Of a stretch of 64,000 bases of DNA, positions 9,355 through 17,237 are shown in pieces. The first letter of the stretch is position 1; every line of letters begins with the position of its first letter. Origin of the DNA: Helicobacter macacae MIT 99-5501 (GTDB lineage Bacteria; Campylobacterota; Campylobacteria; Campylobacterales; Helicobacteraceae); the NCBI RefSeq assembly GCF_000507845.1, contig NZ_KI669454.1, forward strand, positions 1,030,604 through 1,094,603, in the 5' to 3' direction. The position numbers and the translations under genes were made by a program. Under the pieces are notes generated by a model. That model was not told where the DNA came from. It worked only from the letters and a program-made list of their open reading frames with translations, and did no database searches.

Positions 9355-9852
9355 CTATTGTTGCAAAATCGCTTGGAATTTTTCTTGGAATACGGGGAGG
9401 TGCTTTTGGAGGATTTGTATCATTATGGGCGTTAAATCCTCATTTACCATTGAGAATTGCATTTTGGCGAGTTTTTTACCTAGTGGCGTTTGGTAAAATT
9501 TCGTAAGTTCTTGTAAGTCGCTAAGAGAGAGATATTTTTTATACACACTTGGCATTATCGCCATCATATCGTTGTATGCGCCGTTTATGTATTCTTGGTA
9601 GGCTTTGGCGATTTGCTGTTTTTGTTTGTTGCTTAGTTTGTTGCCATATTCTTTATACAGCGCGTCAAGGGCTTGTTTGTCATTTAGAAGTTGATTAAGC
9701 GCGGCATTAGTTTGTGAGGTTTCCAAAAACTTCTCTAAGGCTTTTTGATACTCATCAGCCAAAGCCACGCCAAAGCAAAACACACCAAGCAATGCACCAA
9801 AACTAAGCGCACGCAAGGCACTTTTTACGCTGAAGTGTTTTAGCCTTTTCAT
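9355..9852 (-). CDS. Exported DUF2059 family protein
   Basis: A 165-residue protein with a signal peptide ending at about residue 32 (GVALADE). The C-terminal half carries the DUF2059 pattern (YKKYLSLSDLQELTKFYQTP, then LGKKLAKMQFSM). Members are small helical periplasmic proteins without an established activity. It sits between rpmA and obg on the same strand, 58 bp after rpmA, an unusual insertion into a conserved cluster. Confidence 0.8.
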   Translation of the reverse strand: MKRLKHFSVKSALRALSFGALLGVFCFGVALADEYQKALEKFLETSQTNAALNQLLNDKQALDALYKEYGNKLSNKQKQQIAKAYQEYINGAYNDMMAIMPSVYKKYLSLSDLQELTKFYQTPLGKKLAKMQFSMVNEDLTPIMIQILQKHLPVFQEKFQAILQQ

Positions 9853-9909
9853 CGCCCCTTGCCCTTGCCTAGCTTTTGGTTGCTTCTTTAGAGATTCTTT
9901 ATGCTTTGC

Positions 9910-10275
9910 TTAAGCCTTTTGCGCTTTTGTCGCTTTTGCGCTTGACTTTGTTGTGCTTTTTTGCGCTGTCGCAGTCTTTGCGCTCTTTGCTTGCTTTGGG
10001 CTAGCTTGTGCTACAAGCTCGCCTTGTGCGATGACAGAGACTTTTTTGCGGAGTTTTGATTTTTGGGTAAATTTCACCACGCCATCGATGAGCGCGAAAA
10101 TCGTATGGTCTTTGCCAATGCCTACATTATCGCCTGCGTGGATTTTTGTCCCGCGCTGACGAACGATGATATTGCCCGCTCGCACAAATTGTGAGCCAAA
10201 TTTTTTGATTCCTAGTCGGCGTCCTGCTGAGTCTCGGTTATTTTGGGTGCTACCCTGTCCCTTTTTGTGTGCCAT
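9910..10275 (-). CDS. rpmA: 50S ribosomal protein L27 with C-terminal extension
   Basis: The first 84 residues are a normal L27 ([20 protein letters not shown], then [20 protein letters not shown]), the protein whose N-terminus reaches the peptidyl transferase centre. The bacterial protein usually has about 85-90 residues. This one has 121, because about 35 residues of Ala, Lys, Ser and Thr ([17 protein letters not shown] and more) are added at the C-terminus. The tail looks like a basic disordered extension. The gene has a clear AAAAGGAGC ribosome site and lies downstream of rplU. Confidence 0.95.
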   Translation of the reverse strand: MAHKKGQGSTQNNRDSAGRRLGIKKFGSQFVRAGNIIVRQRGTKIHAGDNVGIGKDHTIFALIDGVVKFTQKSKLRKKVSVIAQGELVAQASPKQAKSAKTATAQKSTTKSSAKATKAQKA

Positions 10276-10473
10276 TTTTGCTCCTTTTAGTGTATTTGCC
10301 TTGATTGCGCTTTTTAAGGTCTCTTAAAAGCCTCCCATAAGGCTTTGCAAAAACCCTAAGATTTTGCTTTGTTTGCCTTTATGTTCTCTAGATTCTAGAG
10401 ATTTTGCCCTGCATAAGTTTTCTATGAACTAACTTTTACAAACTTTTATGCGACAAAATCCAATCGCAAGAAT

Positions 10474-10794
10474 CTACCCCGCAATGCTTAGGATTCGCAC
10501 GCGTGTGAAATCTCGCCTAAATCCGCGCTTTGTCTTGCTGTCTTTGCGTCTGCGCTTTTTAAACGCGATGACTTTCTTGCCTCTGCCCTCGTTTATGACT
10601 TCTGCTTGCACTTTCGCGCCTTTAAGGAAAGGCGTGCCAATGCTTAGCTCCTTGCCATTATGCAAGGCTAGCACTTCGTCAAATTCTAGCTTTTCTTTTG
10701 GCTCTTTGCCTAGTTTGTCAAGTAGCAAAATATCGCCTTGCGCGACTTTATACTGCTTACCACCATTTTTAAATATCGCGTAATTTTCACTCAT
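10474..10794 (-). CDS. rplU: 50S ribosomal protein L21
   Basis: This 106-residue protein matches L21 ([20 protein letters not shown] at the start; [19 protein letters not shown] near the end), a primary 23S rRNA-binding protein. The length is normal for the family. It heads the minus-strand rplU-rpmA-DUF2059-obg group, with rpmA about 200 bp downstream. An AAGGAT-type ribosome site precedes the ATG. Confidence 0.95.
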   Translation of the reverse strand: MSENYAIFKNGGKQYKVAQGDILLLDKLGKEPKEKLEFDEVLALHNGKELSIGTPFLKGAKVQAEVINEGRGKKVIAFKKRRRKDSKTKRGFRRDFTRVRILSIAG

Positions 10795-10942
10795 CGCGTA
10801 TCCTTAAAATTTGGAAATAAAAAATGGCTATTTTACCTCAAAAATATTTAATTTAGACTTTATTTGGCAAGTTTTTCGCATTATGCTGATAGATTTTGGC
10901 TTAAAATTTTAAAAAATTTATCAAAAAATTTCACAAAATCCC

Positions 10943-10973
10943 TTGACTGATAGTTGCTATCAGGTTTTATAAT
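10943..10973 (+). promoter_or_regulatory. MerR-type promoter upstream of the alcohol dehydrogenase
   Basis: A -35 box TTGACT (10943-10948) and a -10 box TATAAT (10968-10973) are separated by 19 bp instead of 17. A perfect 7-bp dyad, CTGATAG-TTG-CTATCAG (10947-10963), fills the spacer. This geometry is characteristic of promoters activated by MerR-family regulators such as AdhR/NmlR. No MerR gene is in the window. Confidence 0.55.
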
Positions 10974-11082
10974 TGCGTTTTTAGATTTTATGAATATGGA
11001 ATGCGTCAAATAACAAAAACCACGCACAATAAAGCCACGCATAGAATCTAAAAAATCTAAAAACTCACTAAAAGGAGACACA

Positions 11083-12174
11083 ATGTTACTTCAATCAAAT
11101 CTAACCGAAGCCAAAGAGGGCAAGCGAATCAGCGCAAAAGGCTTTGCAGTCGCGCACAAAAGCGATACATTTAAGCCTTTTGAGTTTTCACGCCACGCGC
11201 TAGGGGAGGGCGACATACTCATAGAGATACTCTATGCGGGAATCTGCCACAGCGACATACACAGCGCACGAAGCGAGTGGCACGATGGCATCTACCCTAT
11301 GGTGCCCGGGCACGAAATCGCAGGGCGCGTAGTCGCAGTGGGTAGCGAGGTGCGTAAATTCAAAGTCGGCGATTACGCGGGGGTAGGCTGTATGGTAAAT
11401 AGCTGTGGCGAGTGCGATTCGTGCAAGGCAAGCAGGGAGCAGTTTTGCGAAAATGGCAAAATGGTGCTTACTTATGACTGCCTTGATTGCTTCCATAACA
11501 ATGAGCCAACTTACGGCGGATATAGTAACAATATCGTGCTAAGCGAAAAATTTGCCATAAAAGTCCCACAAAACGCCCCACTAGAAAAAGTCGCGCCACT
11601 GCTTTGCGCTGGAATCACTACTTATTCACCACTTAAATTTAGCGGCGTGAAAAAGGGCGATAAAGTCGGCGTGGCAGGATTTGGCGGGCTAGGGGTAATG
11701 GCACTCAAATACGCACTGCAAATGGGCGCGGAAGTGAGTGTGTTTGCGCGAAACAAAAACAAAGAAGCAGACGCACTCAAAATCGGCGCAAAAGCCCTCT
11801 ACACCACCGATAAACTAAGCGAGGTAAAGGAGCGATTTGACTTTATCATCTCTACGATTCCTACGCGCTATGACCCGTTTGAGTATGTAAATCTCCTCAA
11901 AAGTGGCGGGGAAATGGCAATAGTAGGGCTTCCACCAACCGATGAGTCAATCAAAAACGATATGACTCGCCTCATCTTTAATGCCAACAAAAAGGTGTAT
12001 GGCTCGATGATTGGCGGGATAGAGGAAACCCAAGAAATGCTAGATTTTTCACTCGCACACGAAATCTACCCCGAGACTGAAATCATCGCGCCAAATGAAA
12101 TCAACACCGCTTATGAAAATCTTACTAATGGCAAGGCGAAATTTCGCTATGTGGTGGATATGAGCAAACTTTAG
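11083..12174 (+). CDS. Zinc-dependent alcohol dehydrogenase, cinnamyl-alcohol dehydrogenase type
   Basis: This 363-residue medium-chain dehydrogenase should interconvert aldehydes and alcohols with NAD(P)H. Catalytic zinc ligands are C55 (GICHSDIH), H77 (PGHEIAGRV) and C175 (PLLCAGITTY). Structural zinc cysteines are C108, C111, C114 and C122. The nucleotide-binding motif GFGGLGVMALKYA begins at about 199. The pattern fits the YahK/AdhA-like group; in H. pylori the likely counterpart is HP1104. An AAAGGAGA ribosome site lies just before the ATG. The gene is alone on the plus strand between rplU and gatB, and its promoter suggests control by a stress- or aldehyde-sensing MerR regulator. Confidence 0.92.
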   Translation: MLLQSNLTEAKEGKRISAKGFAVAHKSDTFKPFEFSRHALGEGDILIEILYAGICHSDIHSARSEWHDGIYPMVPGHEIAGRVVAVGSEVRKFKVGDYAGVGCMVNSCGECDSCKASREQFCENGKMVLTYDCLDCFHNNEPTYGGYSNNIVLSEKFAIKVPQNAPLEKVAPLLCAGITTYSPLKFSGVKKGDKVGVAGFGGLGVMALKYALQMGAEVSVFARNKNKEADALKIGAKALYTTDKLSEVKERFDFIISTIPTRYDPFEYVNLLKSGGEMAIVGLPPTDESIKNDMTRLIFNANKKVYGSMIGGIEETQEMLDFSLAHEIYPETEIIAPNEINTAYENLTNGKAKFRYVVDMSKL

Positions 12175-12229
12175 TGGGAAAGAGTGCAAATCACAAATAC
12201 TCTTGACAATTCAAATTATAAGAGCACAA

Positions 12230-12312
12230 AGCGTTATATAAAAATTTTATGTAACGCTAGTTGCGTTTTTAAAGCACAGTTAGCAAAATTTCATAATCTA
12301 AATTTTGCCTAA
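12230..12312. terminator. Two inverted repeats between convergent adh and gatB
   Basis: A near-perfect stem at 12230-12258 (AGCGTTATATAAAA against TTTTATGTAACGCT, one G-T pair) is followed by a second at 12283-12308 (GCAAAATTT / AAATTTTGC, 8-nt loop). They lie between the stops of two converging genes and could end transcription in both directions. T tracts are weak, so this is not a textbook terminator. Confidence 0.45.
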
Positions 12313-12358
12313 AAAATCCTAGCGTTTAATCCCATTTAAGATTCGTCATACCTTAAAT

Positions 12359-13831
12359 TTACCCTAGTTTTTCTTTTAGCAGTTCATTCACTCTTGCGGG
12401 ATTTGCGCCTTTTGCGTTTTTCATCACCTGCCCTACAAAAAAGCCAAAGAGCTTGTCCTTGCCACTTTTATACTCTGCGACTTTGTCGGCATTTGCGCTT
12501 AGCACAGATTCGATTGCGCTTATAATCGCGCTATCATCATTGACTTGCGCCAATCCTAGCGAATCAATTAGCGAATCAACTTCTAATTTTGCGCCACTCT
12601 CATTGACACCGCGCTTTTCTACCAAAACATCTAAAATCTGTTTTCCGCTTTTGCCACTTATCGCACTTGATTCGACACGCTTGACAAGCGTAGCCAAAGT
12701 CGCGCTATCCACACCGCAGGTTTGCAAAGTATTGCCCTCTTTTAATCGCCCCAAAAGCTCGTTGCCAAGCCATACAAACGCGCCTTTGCCACTTGCACCA
12801 CTCGTTACCATTGATTCAAAGTAAAGCGCGAGTTCTAGCTCGTTTGTCAGCATTGCCGCGTCTTTTGGCTTTAGCCCAAAATCACGCACGAACCTAGCGC
12901 GTTTCTCATCGGGCATTTCAGCGATATTGCGCCCTTCACGCATTAAATCATCATCAATAAACACGGGCAGTAAATCAGGGTCAGGGAAATACCGATAGTC
13001 CGCAGCCTCCTCTTTGCCACGCATAGAGCGCGTAACGCCCTTTTGTGTGTCAAAAAGGCGTGTTTCTTGCACGACTTCGCTTTCATATTTGCCGTCCTCC
13101 CACGCTTCGCGCTGTCGCTGCACTTCATATTCGATTGCTTTTTGGATAAATTTGAAAGAATTGAGATTTTTGATTTCCACGCGCGTGTATAGCTTGGTAT
13201 CGTCCTTTGGGCGTATGCTGACATTGGCATCGCAACGGAAACTCCCCTCCTGCATATTGGCATCACTAATGCCTAAAAAGCGCACGATAGAGTGGAGTTT
13301 TTTAAGATACGCTACCGCTTCATCGCTAGAGCGCATATCTGGTTCGCTTACGATTTCTAGCAATGGCGTGCAGGCGCGGTTTAAATCGACTTTGGAGAAA
13401 TTGCTTTCGTGGATATTTTTTCCCGCGTCTTCCTCTAAGTGGGCGCGAGTAACGCCGATAACTTTTTGGCGCGGGTTTTGGGACTCAGAATCCACCTCGA
13501 TTTCGATTTTCCCGCGCCCCACGATTGGAATCTCATATTGCGAGATTTGATACGCCTTTGGCAAGTCGGGGTAAAAGTAGTTTTTTCGCGCGAAAATGGA
13601 GTTTTGGTTGATTTGCGCATCGATTGCTGTGCCAAATTGAATCGCCTTTTTTACCGCCTCTCTATTAAGAGTGGGCAACGCCCCGGGCAGTGCTAGACAA
13701 GTGGGGCAGACATTTTTATTTGGCTCCTCCCCAAAGCTCGTAGCACAAGAGCAAAAAATCTTAGTTTTGGTATTTAGCTGGACATGGACTTCCAGCCCGA
13801 TAATCGTTTCAAAGTCATTGTTTGCACTCAT
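12359..13831 (-). CDS. gatB: Aspartyl/glutamyl-tRNA amidotransferase subunit B
   Basis: GatB is the kinase/amidation subunit of GatCAB, which converts Glu-tRNA(Gln) and Asp-tRNA(Asn) to the amide forms, an essential route in Helicobacter. The 490-residue protein shows the N-terminal signature [18 protein letters not shown] and the zinc-type cysteines CSC and CPTC. The C-terminal YqeY-like tail domain has [19 protein letters not shown]. The start was placed at 13831, where AAGGAGAAAATG occurs. The frame is open 47 codons further upstream, but that part is unrelated to the family. gatA and gatC are not in the window. The order bamA-mqnC-M16-gatB matches HP0655-HP0658. Confidence 0.95.
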   Translation of the reverse strand: MSANNDFETIIGLEVHVQLNTKTKIFCSCATSFGEEPNKNVCPTCLALPGALPTLNREAVKKAIQFGTAIDAQINQNSIFARKNYFYPDLPKAYQISQYEIPIVGRGKIEIEVDSESQNPRQKVIGVTRAHLEEDAGKNIHESNFSKVDLNRACTPLLEIVSEPDMRSSDEAVAYLKKLHSIVRFLGISDANMQEGSFRCDANVSIRPKDDTKLYTRVEIKNLNSFKFIQKAIEYEVQRQREAWEDGKYESEVVQETRLFDTQKGVTRSMRGKEEAADYRYFPDPDLLPVFIDDDLMREGRNIAEMPDEKRARFVRDFGLKPKDAAMLTNELELALYFESMVTSGASGKGAFVWLGNELLGRLKEGNTLQTCGVDSATLATLVKRVESSAISGKSGKQILDVLVEKRGVNESGAKLEVDSLIDSLGLAQVNDDSAIISAIESVLSANADKVAEYKSGKDKLFGFFVGQVMKNAKGANPARVNELLKEKLG

Positions 13832-13916
13832 TTTCTCTCCTTGTGATTTTGCAAGTTGTGGTAATTTTGAAATTGTGGATTTTGAGGCCAAAAAGATTTT
13901 ACTTAAGCAAAAATCT

Positions 13917-15287
13917 TCAGCCCTTTTGCTTTTTACTAGATTTTGTGGCGGTATCTTTTGCCTTTTTCGCATTGCTATGAGATTTTTGCTTGGATTCCCC
14001 TTGCGAGCTAGACTCTTTGCTAGATTCTTGTGTGATTACCCCAAAAGTCAGCTCGGCTATTTCAGGATGGGATTTTATGTAGGCATTTAGCGTTTTTAGC
14101 TCAAGGTTTTTTATCCACTCTAGCTCTTGCTTATAAAATCCTATTTCAAGTCCCAAAAAATATTCATTAAAACTTCGCCCTAGTCGCTGGGATAGTGTCT
14201 CGTTGCCTAGTGGCTCACTCCCTAGCAAAAACTTCTTTGCATCATCTAGCTCTTTTTGTGTTGCGCCGTTTTTGACAAAATCACTTATCACTTCGCGCAC
14301 GACTTTTATAGCTTCATCTTGGGATTCTAGCTTGGTTTGGAGCTGCCCTATGCCATAAGATATGAGCGAGCTTGTGGCATAGCGGAAATACGCACCATAA
14401 GCTAGCCCGCGCTTTACGCGCACTTCCTCCATAAGCCTAGAGCCAAACCCACTCGCACCCAAAATAAACCCCGCTACTCTTGCAAGGTATCGCTCCTCTT
14501 TTAGATTTTGCATTTTTAGTGGCGAGCCAAAGTAGATATATGCCTGCTGTGTAGGTGCGTTTTCACTCACAAAGCTAGGCTTTGTGCTTACCTCAAAGTG
14601 CTTTTTGGTGTAGGGCTCTCCATTTGGTAAATCCTGTAAGATAGATTCTAGCATTTTTAGTGTAGATTCTAGCTCTATGTCCCCTCCTACTACGATGATA
14701 GCATTGCTAAGATTTAGGGTAGAATCTAGGCTTGCTTTTATGTCTTTTTTGCTTATAGCTTCTACATCTTTTTGCGTGCCTAGAGATGGATTGGCTAGTG
14801 GCGTGCCTGCAAAAAGTTGCTTGTTTAGTAGCTCGCTAGCAAGGTAGTCAAAATCACTTTTGTTGCTTAGGATTCTTGCGTTTAGCGCGGTTTTTGCTTT
14901 GCTGATTTCTTTTAGATTTGGGTGGTGGATTAGCTCGCCTAGCAAGTCTATGGCGTCTTTTTGGTATTCTTTTAGGAATGATAGGTAGAAATTTAGCGTT
15001 TGAGAGCCACTGCTAGCACTAAGTGAGATAGCTTTCTCTTCAAGTGCGTTTGCAAAGCCTACATTGCCCTTTTTGCTACTGCCAAGCGAGAGGATTTCAT
15101 CTTTTAGCGCGGTTAGTGCGATTTTATCAGAGTTTATAGAGCCACCGCCTTGAAACACTAGCTGGATATTTCCCGCAGGGATAAGCGCGGAATACTCATA
15201 AATCACGGGGATTTGGACGCCTTTTATCTGTGTGTGCGTAAGTGTGGTGGTGGATTTTGTATTTTGCGCGTTTGCTTGGGTTGTCAT
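13917..15287 (-). CDS. M16-family peptidase homologue lacking the zinc motif (HP0657 type)
   Basis: The sequence has the two-lobed M16 fold. The second lobe carries the conserved Arg/Tyr-type motif [17 protein letters not shown]. The first lobe lacks the HxxEH zinc motif where it is expected ([20 protein letters not shown]), so the protein alone is probably inactive and may pair with an active M16 partner. The ATG at 15287 has a GGAG ribosome site, but the in-frame sequence upstream ([17 protein letters not shown]) resembles a signal peptide. The real start may therefore be a TTG at 15392. An ATG at 15746 abutting mqnC, with an AGAGAGG ribosome site, would instead read through a palindromic repeat. 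Position matches HP0657. Confidence 0.8.
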   Translation of the reverse strand: MTTQANAQNTKSTTTLTHTQIKGVQIPVIYEYSALIPAGNIQLVFQGGGSINSDKIALTALKDEILSLGSSKKGNVGFANALEEKAISLSASSGSQTLNFYLSFLKEYQKDAIDLLGELIHHPNLKEISKAKTALNARILSNKSDFDYLASELLNKQLFAGTPLANPSLGTQKDVEAISKKDIKASLDSTLNLSNAIIVVGGDIELESTLKMLESILQDLPNGEPYTKKHFEVSTKPSFVSENAPTQQAYIYFGSPLKMQNLKEERYLARVAGFILGASGFGSRLMEEVRVKRGLAYGAYFRYATSSLISYGIGQLQTKLESQDEAIKVVREVISDFVKNGATQKELDDAKKFLLGSEPLGNETLSQRLGRSFNEYFLGLEIGFYKQELEWIKNLELKTLNAYIKSHPEIAELTFGVITQESSKESSSQGESKQKSHSNAKKAKDTATKSSKKQKG

Positions 15288-15746
15288 TATGATAGCTCCT
15301 ATGATGAGGGGTTTTAGCGTGTTTGTTAGGATTGATAGGCTTTGCAAGCAAAATCTATGTTTTATTTTTGCAAAAAGACTAGATTTTATCAAAGAGTCTT
15401 TTTTGTCATATTGAGGGAAAGCGAAATATCTCTTATTTTTGGATTTTAGCAAGACTTTGCTACGCTTACTTTTTTGAGATACTTCGCTTTGCTCAGTATG
15501 ACAAGCGGTTGAGTTTTTTTGCAAATCTTGCTCACTATTTCTGCCCACAATCGAAGTATTTTGCGGTGTGGCTTTGCTTAATCGTTTTTTCGTGCTGCCG
15601 CAGATAGAATGTGAAAATTCATCAAGACGAGCGCGGAAAAAGGATTGAGAAAATTGCATACCCAAAGACGAATTGCCAAAACTACGCGCAAACACATTGC
15701 CAAAAATCCCCAAAACCAAATTACCCTCAAAACTACAACTTCTCAT
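15288..15746. other. Open but probably untranslated gap between mqnC and the M16 gene
   Basis: The M16 frame stays open on the minus strand across this 459-bp gap. It includes a signal-peptide-like part (15288 to about 15392), a palindromic repeat (15403-15504) and about 240 bp (15505-15746) with no recognised domain. The last part could be a dispersed repeat or a degenerated sequence. Confidence 0.45.
15403..15504. repeat. Palindromic repeat, copy 1
   Basis: Left arm 15403-15432 (TTGTCATATTGAG, then GCGAAATATCTC) and right arm 15476-15504 (GAGATACTTCGC, then CTCAGTATGACAA) form an imperfect inverted repeat with a 43-nt middle. A second copy lies at 16928-17014. Translated on the minus strand it gives CHTEQSEVSQK, like the CHSERSE-type dispersed palindromes seen in many genomes. 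Confidence 0.8.
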
Positions 15747-16793
15747 CTAAAACCTCTCTAATATATTATACGCCGTATCCCTCTTAGCAGGATTTTCCCC
15801 CACATCTTTGATAAGTGCTATCATCTCTTCTTGATTCATTGAGTTTCTAGCTCCAGCTGCAGCCACGACATTTTCCTCCATCATCGTGCTTCCCAAGTCA
15901 TTTGCGCCAAATAGCAGTGCAAGCTGCCCGATATGACTACCCTGCGTAACCCAGCTACTTTGGATATTTTTGACATTATCAAGGTATAGGCGCGAGCAAG
16001 CTAGCAAGCGCAAGTAGCGATTTGAGCTTGCTTTTTGGAGGTGGGGGAGTTCCTTTTGCAGTGGTGTATTATCAGGCTGGAAGCTCCACAAAATAAACGC
16101 GCGAAATCCACCGCTTTCATCTTGCAAATCCCGCACCCTACGCCAATGCTCGATAATGTCATCATCATTATCCACACTGCCAAACATCATAGTCGCAGTG
16201 GATTTTATATCTAGCTTGTGGGCTTGGCGATGCACTTCTATCCACTCATCAGAGTCCAGCTTGCGAGGGGCGATGATGTCGCGCACTCTATCGCTTAGGA
16301 TTTCAGCTCCAGCTCCCGGGATAGAGCTAAGCCCCGCTTTTTTTAGCCTCTCTAAGACTTCAGGGATACTTAGATGAGAGACTTTTGAGATATAGTTTAT
16401 CTCTATGGCAGAAAATCCGTGTATGGTGATAGTGGGGAATTTTTGTGCGATATGTGATACTAGATTTTCATAGTAGTCAATCTTTAGCTTTGGGTGCACC
16501 CCACCTTGAAACAAAATCTGTGTGCCACCGATAGCGATTAGCTCCTCGATTTTTTTGTCAATCTCTTCAAAGCTAAGGATATATTCGCCCTCTTGCCCTA
16601 GCTTGCGCTTAAATGCGCAAAATTTGCAATCCACCCAGCAGATATTTGTATAGTTAATATTTCTATCCACGATAAAAGTCGTGGTTTTGCTTGGGTGAAG
16701 CTCTGCTTTGACTTTGCTTGCTTCTTGCCCTAGCTCGCGTAGTGTGGCTTCTTTCATTAGTTGTTTGATTTCTTTGTCGGTGTAGCGTTTCAT
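15747..16793 (-). CDS. mqnC: Cyclic dehypoxanthinyl futalosine synthase (futalosine menaquinone pathway)
   Basis: MqnC is a radical-SAM enzyme that cyclises dehypoxanthinyl futalosine in the alternative menaquinone pathway used by Helicobacter and Campylobacter. The 348-residue sequence has the CxxxCxxC cluster motif (C52, C56, C59 in NICWVDCKFCAFKR). It also has FQGGVHPKLKIDYYENLVSH, IPGAGAEILSDRVRD, and the C-terminal MMEENVVAAAGA motif typical of MqnC. Length is normal. It lies between bamA and the M16 gene as in H. pylori (HP0656). A long repeat-filled gap separates it from bamA, so it probably has its own promoter. Confidence 0.95.
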   Translation of the reverse strand: MKRYTDKEIKQLMKEATLRELGQEASKVKAELHPSKTTTFIVDRNINYTNICWVDCKFCAFKRKLGQEGEYILSFEEIDKKIEELIAIGGTQILFQGGVHPKLKIDYYENLVSHIAQKFPTITIHGFSAIEINYISKVSHLSIPEVLERLKKAGLSSIPGAGAEILSDRVRDIIAPRKLDSDEWIEVHRQAHKLDIKSTATMMFGSVDNDDDIIEHWRRVRDLQDESGGFRAFILWSFQPDNTPLQKELPHLQKASSNRYLRLLACSRLYLDNVKNIQSSWVTQGSHIGQLALLFGANDLGSTMMEENVVAAAGARNSMNQEEMIALIKDVGENPAKRDTAYNILERF

Positions 16794-16927
16794 TGCTTTT
16801 GTCCTTGAATTTTTTCTTGTTTTTTAGATTCGCCTTTTGGGTATTGTATTGCATAGATTTTGCTATGTTTGGTTTTTTTACTTGTCTTTGTCTTTTGCTT
16901 GTTTTTCACTTTTTATATTGAGTTTAA

Positions 16928-17014
16928 TTTGTCATATTGAGCGTTAGCGAAAATCTCTTGCAATGTTTGCAAAGATCTTTTTTGAGATACTTCGCTAACG
17001 CTCAATATGACAAA
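16928..17014. repeat. Palindromic repeat, copy 2
   Basis: The arms are nearly perfect: TTTGTCATATTGAGCGTTAG continuing to CGAAAATCTC (16928-16957), against GAGATACTTCGCTAACGCTC continuing to AATATGACAAA (16984-17014), with a 26-nt middle. It is better preserved than copy 1, has no coding capacity, and could fold into a long hairpin at the 3' side of bamA. Confidence 0.85.
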
Positions 17015-17040
17015 GGGTAGGGCAAGGGATACCCACCCCC

Positions 17041-17130
17041 AAACCCCCTCCGCAAGGGAGGGGGCTTATTTTGGATTCTGCTTCGCAAGGGAGGGGGCTT
17101 AAGATTTTGCTTCGCAATGGAGAGATTAAG
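17041..17130. repeat. G-rich direct repeats (about 30-bp period)
   Basis: CGCAAGGGAGGGGGCTTA occurs at 17051-17068 and 17084-17101, and a degenerate copy (TTCGCAATGGAGAGATTAAG) at 17111-17130. The first copy also pairs with an upstream CCCCCTC. The translation of the opposite strand, PPPLRRGFGGGY, is the kind of string seen in dispersed intergenic repeats of several bacterial groups. Confidence 0.75.
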
Positions 17131-17237
17131 TGAGCTTATGACAAAATAACACAAAGCACAAACAAAACATTGCAAAATGCAAAAAATCCCCCAAAATACA
17201 CAAGTGGGATAGCAAACAATTATAAAAGTCTTGCTCA

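Larger units (their letters stand above)
16794..17237. other. Repeat-filled gap between bamA and mqnC
   Basis: This 444-bp gap holds the palindromic repeat at 16928-17014 and a G-rich repeat cluster at 17041-17130. I see no gene in it. The open frame at 17002-17241 is a translation of the repeats. Confidence 0.6.

Noticed and set aside
10881..11081. 66-codon minus-strand frame between rplU and the alcohol dehydrogenase
   Set aside because: It covers the promoter and dyad, has no ribosome site and no recognisable domain.
13832..13972. N-terminal extension of GatB
   Set aside because: The ATG at 13831 has a strong ribosome site and is where the family sequence begins.
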